Shown piece by piece: positions 58,145-64,000 of a stretch of DNA of 64,000 nucleotides. Numbering within the stretch: the stretch's first letter is position 1; the number at the start of each line of letters is the position of its first letter. The notes beneath the pieces were generated by a model. That model worked only from the letters and a program-made list of their open reading frames with translations. It did no database searches and was not told the DNA's origin. The DNA lies in assembly GCF_036711975.1 (NCBI RefSeq), contig NC_091972.1, positions 34,167,001 through 34,231,000 of the forward strand. Direction: 5' to 3'. Position numbers and translations under genes: made by a program. Source of the stretch: Onthophagus taurus (lineage: Eukaryota; Arthropoda; Insecta; Coleoptera; Scarabaeidae).

Positions 58145-61100
58145 CAGGTCATCCACAACGACCGTCCATTAGAACTATACGGAGTTCTGGCCAAAATAAA
58201 AATTTGAAAATTTAGGTTTAAGTATTATCAATTGCGTTCTCTTTGACTAAAATATTTTGAGATTTCTAGCACTTCCGGTATAACCGGCACTTCCGGTTAT
58301 ACCGGAAGTCGCCACCTACTTTACTTTTTAAATGGAACACCTTGTATATTTTTACATATTTGGATTTGTCTGTTTTCAATATTTATGAATAAGAGGTGTA
58401 TCAGGAGTTTGCCGAGCTTATGAGTAATTTATATATGTCGCATGATGCGAAGTTTATAATTCTAGGTGATTTTAATTTGCCTTTGGTGAACGAGTCCGGC
58501 TTTGATTTTTTTGTTGTCAACAGTGTGAAATACGATGTAATTGGCGACTTTCTTAGTTTTTCCAATTGCAACTCGCACAGCAGTATAACAAACATACAGG
58601 GAAAAACCTTGGATTTAGTTTTGTCAGATGTTGCGCTTGATGTTGGCCTTTTTGATTTGCCATTTGTGGAGGAAGATCTTTACCATCCTTGTCTAGAAAT
58701 CAAATTATCTTGCAAACCCGCAAATAAATTAACTTTACCAACACATTACATGAAGGACTATAAGAATGCGGATTTCATGCTTTTATATCGACGTTTAACT
58801 GATACGGATTTTTCTTTTTTGAGTACGTATGATAGTGTGGATGATGCAGTTGCTGTATTTTATGATATTCTATATGATATTTTAGCTGATTGTGTCCCGA
58901 AAAAGCAAGTTGGGGCTCGTAAATATCCAGTGTGGTTTAATCAATGTATAATAAAAGATATTAAGGCTAAGGATTTCCATTTTAAACACAGAACAAATTC
59001 CACGTACCATTTGGATAAATACAGAGAACTGAGGACCAGGGTCAAGCGGGAGACTGCAATAGCTTACAATAATTATACACGAGATGTTGAAAATAATATT
59101 GTAGCTGATCCGAAGGCATTTTAGAATTTTATTGGTAGCAACAGGGATAACTTTAACCAGAGCCAGTTTTGTTTCGACGGAGTTCCTCTTGCTTCTAGCG
59201 AAGATATCACATCTGCTTTTGCAAATTATTTTAAGTCCGTTTATGGTTCAACGTCGAATTATTCTCTTTCGTTCTATGATGACATTATCAACAATGACTC
59301 ATTCGATTTGTTCAACTTGGAATCCTTCTCAATGAATGAAATTGGTGATGCCATAAATAAGGTTAAGTCTAAACGTACAGAGGGACCAGATGGTATTCCC
59401 TCTTACATTGTGAAGGGCTGCAAAGACGCCTTTGTAATGCCATTATACATAATTTTTAATTTATCACTTGTGACGAATACATTTTCAAATGTTTGGAAGG
59501 TCGCAAGAGTAACTCCGATTCACAAATCTGGCCCCTCTGGCGATGTAGGAAATTGTAGACCTATATCGGTAACCTCCTGTTTTACTAAACTTTTCGAACC
59601 ATTGATTTATCGCAGGATTTTCAATCAAGTAAAACTTTCGTTGAATGTTAATCAGCATGGATTTATTCCTGGTCGCTCTGTGGAGACCAACTTAACTATC
59701 TTTACGGATTACGTTTCCAAAGCATTGGATGCTAGAGCTCAAGTGGATGTTATCTACACGGATTTTGCAAAAGCATTCGATACGGTGGATCATGCATGAT
59801 ACGCTTCTGCACAAGCTGGCACAACACGGGTTTTACTCTTAGTTTTTTTGTTTCATATTTGTCCAACAGATTTTATTACGTCTCTTATAAAAACGCAGTG
59901 TCAGATATGTTGGGGATTGATTCAGGGGTTCCGCAGGGTAGTAATCTGGGACCTTTGTTATTTTTGTTATTTATAAATGATTTGCCCCTGGTAATTAACT
60001 CAACCAGATGCTTACTCTTTGCGGACGATCTGAAGATATTCACAACTGTACATGACTTAACTGACTGCCGGTCCTTACAGTCTGATTTAGATAACGTATT
60101 TAATTGGTGTCGGCTCAACAAGCTCCATTTTAATGTGTCTAAATGTGAGTCAATGACGTATACATTGAGGAAGAGGCCGATAGACTTACAGACGCTGCAA
60201 TTACTGTTTAATTCTTTAGTGCGATCTAAGCTGGAATATGCGGTAATAGTATGGGATCCCGGGTCAATTCTTTATTCTAATTTAATAGAAACTATTCAAA
60301 ATAAATTCATTAGGTATCTCTACTACAAAAAATTCCGTGTTTTCATTGGTTTTAGATCGTACGAATTTGCATGCAAATTATTTAAGATCACCAGGTTGTC
60401 TGTCAGAAGAAAAATTATATCACTCTGTTTTCTACATAAAATGTTGAATAATAGTATAAATGCTCCATTAATATTAGAAAATATTGGTTTCTATGCGCCT
60501 GCATATTGTGGTGGGCTAAAGAATCTTTTCTATATTCCTCGGTTTTCAACTGAACTCAGACGAAATTCTCCTCTTATTAGAATCCTTTCACTGTACAACA
60601 CACTGTCGGATTCTTCCTTCATACCTCTGTTTGGCATTGGTATTAGATCGTTTAAACAACATTTGACACCTTTGATAAGTGCTGCAACTACCCAGTAGCC
60701 AAACTTGATTTCTGTCATTGAATTCTGTAATTTGTGATGTAATTCTGTTCATTCAATTCCGCGCGTTCTGTGATGGGTTAATTAACATTTATGCTTGATC
60801 TTGGTTGTTTTGCTTGTTTTTATCGGTTATATTATGTACTAGTAGACTTAAGTTCTGAAATTTGTAATTAGGGGCAACCCTGTAATTTCGGAAGTAAAAT
60901 AAAATAAAATAAATAACTGTACTTTTTGCAATTTGATCCGGCCGTTCTCGAATTATTCGAATTTTTCTAGAAAAATCTACTCCAGCGGACATTTATTCAA
61001 AAAATCAGAGAACACTCGATTTTTGGGATATCAATTTAGGATTCAGAACATGCTTAAGCAACATGATGGAGTATGTTTTGGTGCCGAGTACCGCTGTGTA

Positions 61101-62292
61101 GAACGTTTGATCACTTTACTATGGCACGTTAACTTTCCGAAACTTGGAAGTACCATAACATAATTTTTTTAAATGGCACCCCCCATATTTTATTACTTAG
61201 TCGTCTTCGGTGTCCCATTTTACATATTTTATATCCCATATGTCCTATACCTAACATTTATAGTATGGGAGATAATTAGGGTTTTTTGAAAAATCCACAC
61301 ATTAAACGATATTTAACCTAGTGTGCCATAAATACCTAGTGTGACCTAATGGATAACCAAATGAAGTGGGGGTTTGAAAATTTGTAGACTTGTGATGTTT
61401 GATGCCAGCTTTTTAACTAAAATATTTTCAGGTTCCTTGTGGTTACAGCGGAAGAGGTAACAATTTTCATATTTCAAATGGAATAATCTGTATTTTATTA
61501 CATTTTTGAAATTTTTGTTCAATTTTAGGCCAGATGACCAAGTGACCTAAAATTAAACAGAAATTTAATAAAATACAGATGTTCCATTTGAAACATATTT
61601 CACATGAAATATGAAAATTGTCACCTCTTCTGGCATACTCTTAATTCATGGCATACTAGGTTAAATATCGATATGATATGTGTGCATTTTTCAAAAAACC
61701 CTAATTATCTCCCAAACTATAAATGTTAGGTATAGGACATATAGGATATAAAAGATGTAAAATGAGACACCGAAGACGACTAAGTAATAAAATATGGGGG
61801 TGCCATTTAAAAAAATTAAGTTATGGTACTTCCAAGTTTCGAAAAGTTAATGTTCCATAGTAAAGTGACCAAACGTTCTAGACAGCCGTACTCGGCACCA
61901 AAACATACTCCATCATGTTGCTTAAGCATGTTCTCAATCCTAAATTGATATCTCAAAAATCGAGTGTTCTCTGATTTTTTGAACCAATGTCTGCTGGAGC
62001 AGATTTTTCTAGAAAAATTCGAATAACTTGAGAACGCCGAATCAAATAGCAAAAAGTAAAGTTATTCATAAACCTTGAAAACAGGCAAATGCAAATATGT
62101 AAAAATATACAGGATGTTCCATTTAAAAAAATTAAGTAGGTGGCGAGTTCCGGTATAACCGGAAGTGCTAGAAATCTGAAAATATTTTAGTCGAAGAGAA
62201 CGCAATTGATAGTACTTAAATCTGAATTTTCAAATTTTTATTTTGACCAGAACCTGTATAGTTCTAATGGGCGGTCGTCGTGGATGCTCCTG
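58145..62292. mobile_element. Large foldback element interrupted by a LINE
   Basis: The left end is TA|CAGGTCATCCACAACGACC and the right end GGTCGTCGTGGATGCTCCTG|TA in inverse. The left arm comprises 58145-58392 plus 60912-61400; the right arm is about 61480-62292. They pair over about 740 bp, including TTCCGGTATAACCGG. Without the LINE the element would be about 1.6 kb. The unique centre (about 61400-61480) is short. No transposase is present. Confidence 0.87.
58393..60911 (+). mobile_element. 5'-truncated Jockey-like LINE
   Basis: It starts inside the endonuclease (FIILGDFNLPLV and TLDLVLSD), then the linker (YPVWFNQCIIKDIKAKDFHF). Reverse transcriptase follows: GPDGIPSYIVKGC, RPISVTSCFTKLFE, NQHGFIPGRSVETNL, DFAKAFDTVDH, a frameshift near 59790, SGVPQGSNLGPLLFLLFIND and LLFADDLKIF. 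The Asp pair is intact. After LHFNVSKCESMTY there is a deletion, and the C-terminal domain continues to about 60698. The tail is repeated AAAAT at 60895-60911. AATAA duplicated at 58388-58392 and 60912-60916 is a plausible short target duplication. It lies in the left arm of the foldback. Confidence 0.9.
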
Positions 62293-62779
62293 TATAAATC
62301 GATGTTTTATGCCACTGCCTTGCCGTTAACCGTATCAGATTCTCGATTTTTGGGTCGTTAAGAGCATTGGACTGCACGGTAAAATTTGATAACGATATCT
62401 ATCGAGGTACAATAGATCCTTAAGATCGCGGTGCAAGGTTGGTTGGTCCGCGTACCCGATATGTAGTCTATGTAATGTAATGTAATGTAATCATAGCAAT
62501 AGATAACATTAATAAGTAACCATAATTTAACATGTGTATAAGAAATTTATTTAAAGTACGGGAATGTTAGCATATAGTTTTTGTACATAGCAAGATTATG
62601 TTATACTACTAACGATAAATATTAAAAATAATAACAGTATATCACAATACAAAATTGAACATGTTTAAATAATACTAAATTATGAAAATTAAACAAACAA
62701 CAAGATTACTTAAGTTTCAAATTTTAAAGAATTATAGCTAAATTAAGACGTACATTATTGTAAATGAGTAGAATGTATT
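62293..62779. other. Intergenic DNA with a (TGTAA)n microsatellite
   Basis: A run of about four to five TGTAA units lies at 62470-62491. The rest is AT-rich and likely includes the 3' UTR of the minus-strand kinase gene. Confidence 0.6.
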
Positions 62780-64000
62780 TTAAATACATTTAGACTCTAA
62801 ATGTTCCCAAGAAATAGAGCTGAAAAACGGGTGTGTTTTGATTTCTTCCGTTCCATTAGCCCCACATCCCAGTCTTCGAAGAGGATCATAAATTAGCAAC
62901 TATCAAAATAATTCTCATTAAAATAATCTATGAATATAAAGTATTTTATAATAAAATGGGTAATTAAAATGTTTACCTGTTTCAAAAGTGATCTTCCTTC
63001 TGGACAAACATACTTAGGAACTCTTAAATTAGCATAAGACGGTATTCCATCAGGATGAACGCATTTTAAAGACTATAAATAAAGCTTTAATTACAACTTT
63101 TATAAGATACAAAGTGTTATTACCATCCCAACTAATAATTCATATAAAATTGATCCATAACACCACCAATCAACACCAATTGTAATAGATCCATATGTAT
63201 ATAGTTCAGGTGCTAAACAAATATCTTGATTGTTTTTAAATACTCTATCTTCAGAAATTGAACACATATAAGTTAAAACGACGTCACCATTATCGTCAAT
63301 CAGTAAATTATTTATATTCAAGTCACTAAATAAATTTATTTCAACTTTATTAAAGAAATATACTTTTTTTGTTTAATACGTACCAACAAATAACACCTAA
63401 TCTATGCAACTTTTCCAAAGCAAGCAATAATTGCGCACTCCACTTAACAACATCATCCAATTTTAAAGCTTGTTGTGGAATTTCAAATTCATCGCAAACT
63501 GAACGGTCGCTTAATTTCCTTGTGAAATCATTTATTTTATCGTCGTAATTTACGCTATTTTCGCGTGAAAATTGTATTGTTGATTCCATTGATGATATCA
63601 ATTGTTGAGATTTTGTTAAAATATTATCTAATTCTTTCACTTCTGGAGTCTCTTCCTCTTCAATTATTGTTTTAACATCCGCACCGTTTGGTTCGATTTC
63701 AATTGCAGGAGGAGTTTCTTTAGATTTTTTAACTTCTTCTTTATTAAATTTACTAGCAGCGTAATCGTTAAGTAATTCTGAATAACTTCCTTCTGATTCG
63801 TCATCGTCGGAAATACCTTCGTGACTACTATACATGGTGGCGGAAGTTAAATGATTGTTCGATAACATTTTAAGGTAATTTGATAACCTTTTGCCGCTAC
63901 ATAATTATGTATTTTAATATAAAAGTAATAATATATAGTAGGTTTGTGGGCTTACCAAGAATATTGTAAAATTAAAAATATGGCATTTTCACAATTATAA
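62780..64000 (-). CDS. RPS6KC1: RPS6KC1/RPS6KL1-like kinase, 3' part (runs off the window)
   Basis: Five exon parts read in phase, in transcript order: beyond 64000 to 63956, 63896-63384, 63325-63124, 63072-62977 and 62899-62780. The first piece gives NAIFLILQYS, the hinge strand of a kinase domain. It continues with GKRLSNYLK and a long acidic, Ser-rich insert of about 110 residues. The C-lobe then follows: QLLLALEKLHRLGVICC, DLNINNLLIDDNGDVVLTY, LAPELYTYGSITIGVDWWCY, SILYELLVGM and YDPLRRLGCGANG, ending HPFFSSISWEHLES. Order and wording match ribosomal protein S6 kinase delta-1 (RPS6KC1), an endosomal PX/MIT protein that binds sphingosine kinase. The PX, MIT and N-lobe exons must lie beyond the window. 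The HRD and DFG motifs are not canonical. Confidence 0.87.

Overview
The window looks like AT-rich insect nuclear DNA, probably from a beetle, although the species cannot be fixed from sequence alone. Genes are split by short GT-AG introns. The transposon load is very high and mixed: Tc1/mariner relatives, Penelope, RTE, Jockey and CR1-like LINEs, a Ty3 fragment, KRBA2-like integrase elements and foldback elements. The gene set is animal-type, including p31comet, GFM2, TMEM245, an SLC5 transporter, a DUF229 protein and an RPS6KC1-like kinase.

Layout. 1-4.7 kb: decayed transposons. 4.7-5.8 kb: two divergently transcribed HMG-box, protamine-like paralogues. 6.6-10.2 kb: KRBA2-like, Tc1 and Penelope relics. 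10.66-11.91 kb: a complete secreted histidine acid phosphatase gene. 12.15-15.76 kb: a tandem satellite with nested periods of about 178, 357 and 713 bp. 15.8-18.95 kb: a mosaic of a DUF4817-type mariner relative, a Ty3 integrase scrap and a 5'-truncated LINE. 20.96-31.14 kb: TMEM245 (10 coding exons, plus strand). 31.51-45.09 kb: GFM2, the mitochondrial ribosome-releasing factor 2 (9 coding exons, minus strand), convergent with TMEM245. 45.48-46.30 kb: the intronless p31comet (MAD2L1BP) gene, divergent from GFM2. 46.8-52.1 kb: LINE fragments on both strands. 52.64-55.69 kb: an SLC5-type sodium:solute symporter (5 exons). 55.87-57.63 kb: a DUF229 protein (4 exons, minus), convergent with the symporter. 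58.1-62.3 kb: a large foldback element split by a LINE. 62.78-64.0 kb: the 3' part of an RPS6KC1-like kinase gene (minus strand, runs off the window).

The genes do not form a pathway; they are ordinary dispersed eukaryotic genes with some shared promoter or terminator space. The most distinctive structure is the set of foldback (palindromic) elements inside introns and between genes. They start with TACAGG and end with CCTGTA, and they carry further datable insertions. One contains a TIR element with a YqaJ/lambda-exonuclease-like fragment. Exon boundaries were derived by hand from reading frame, splice dinucleotides and family similarity, and all phases close. UTRs and transcription starts could not be defined.
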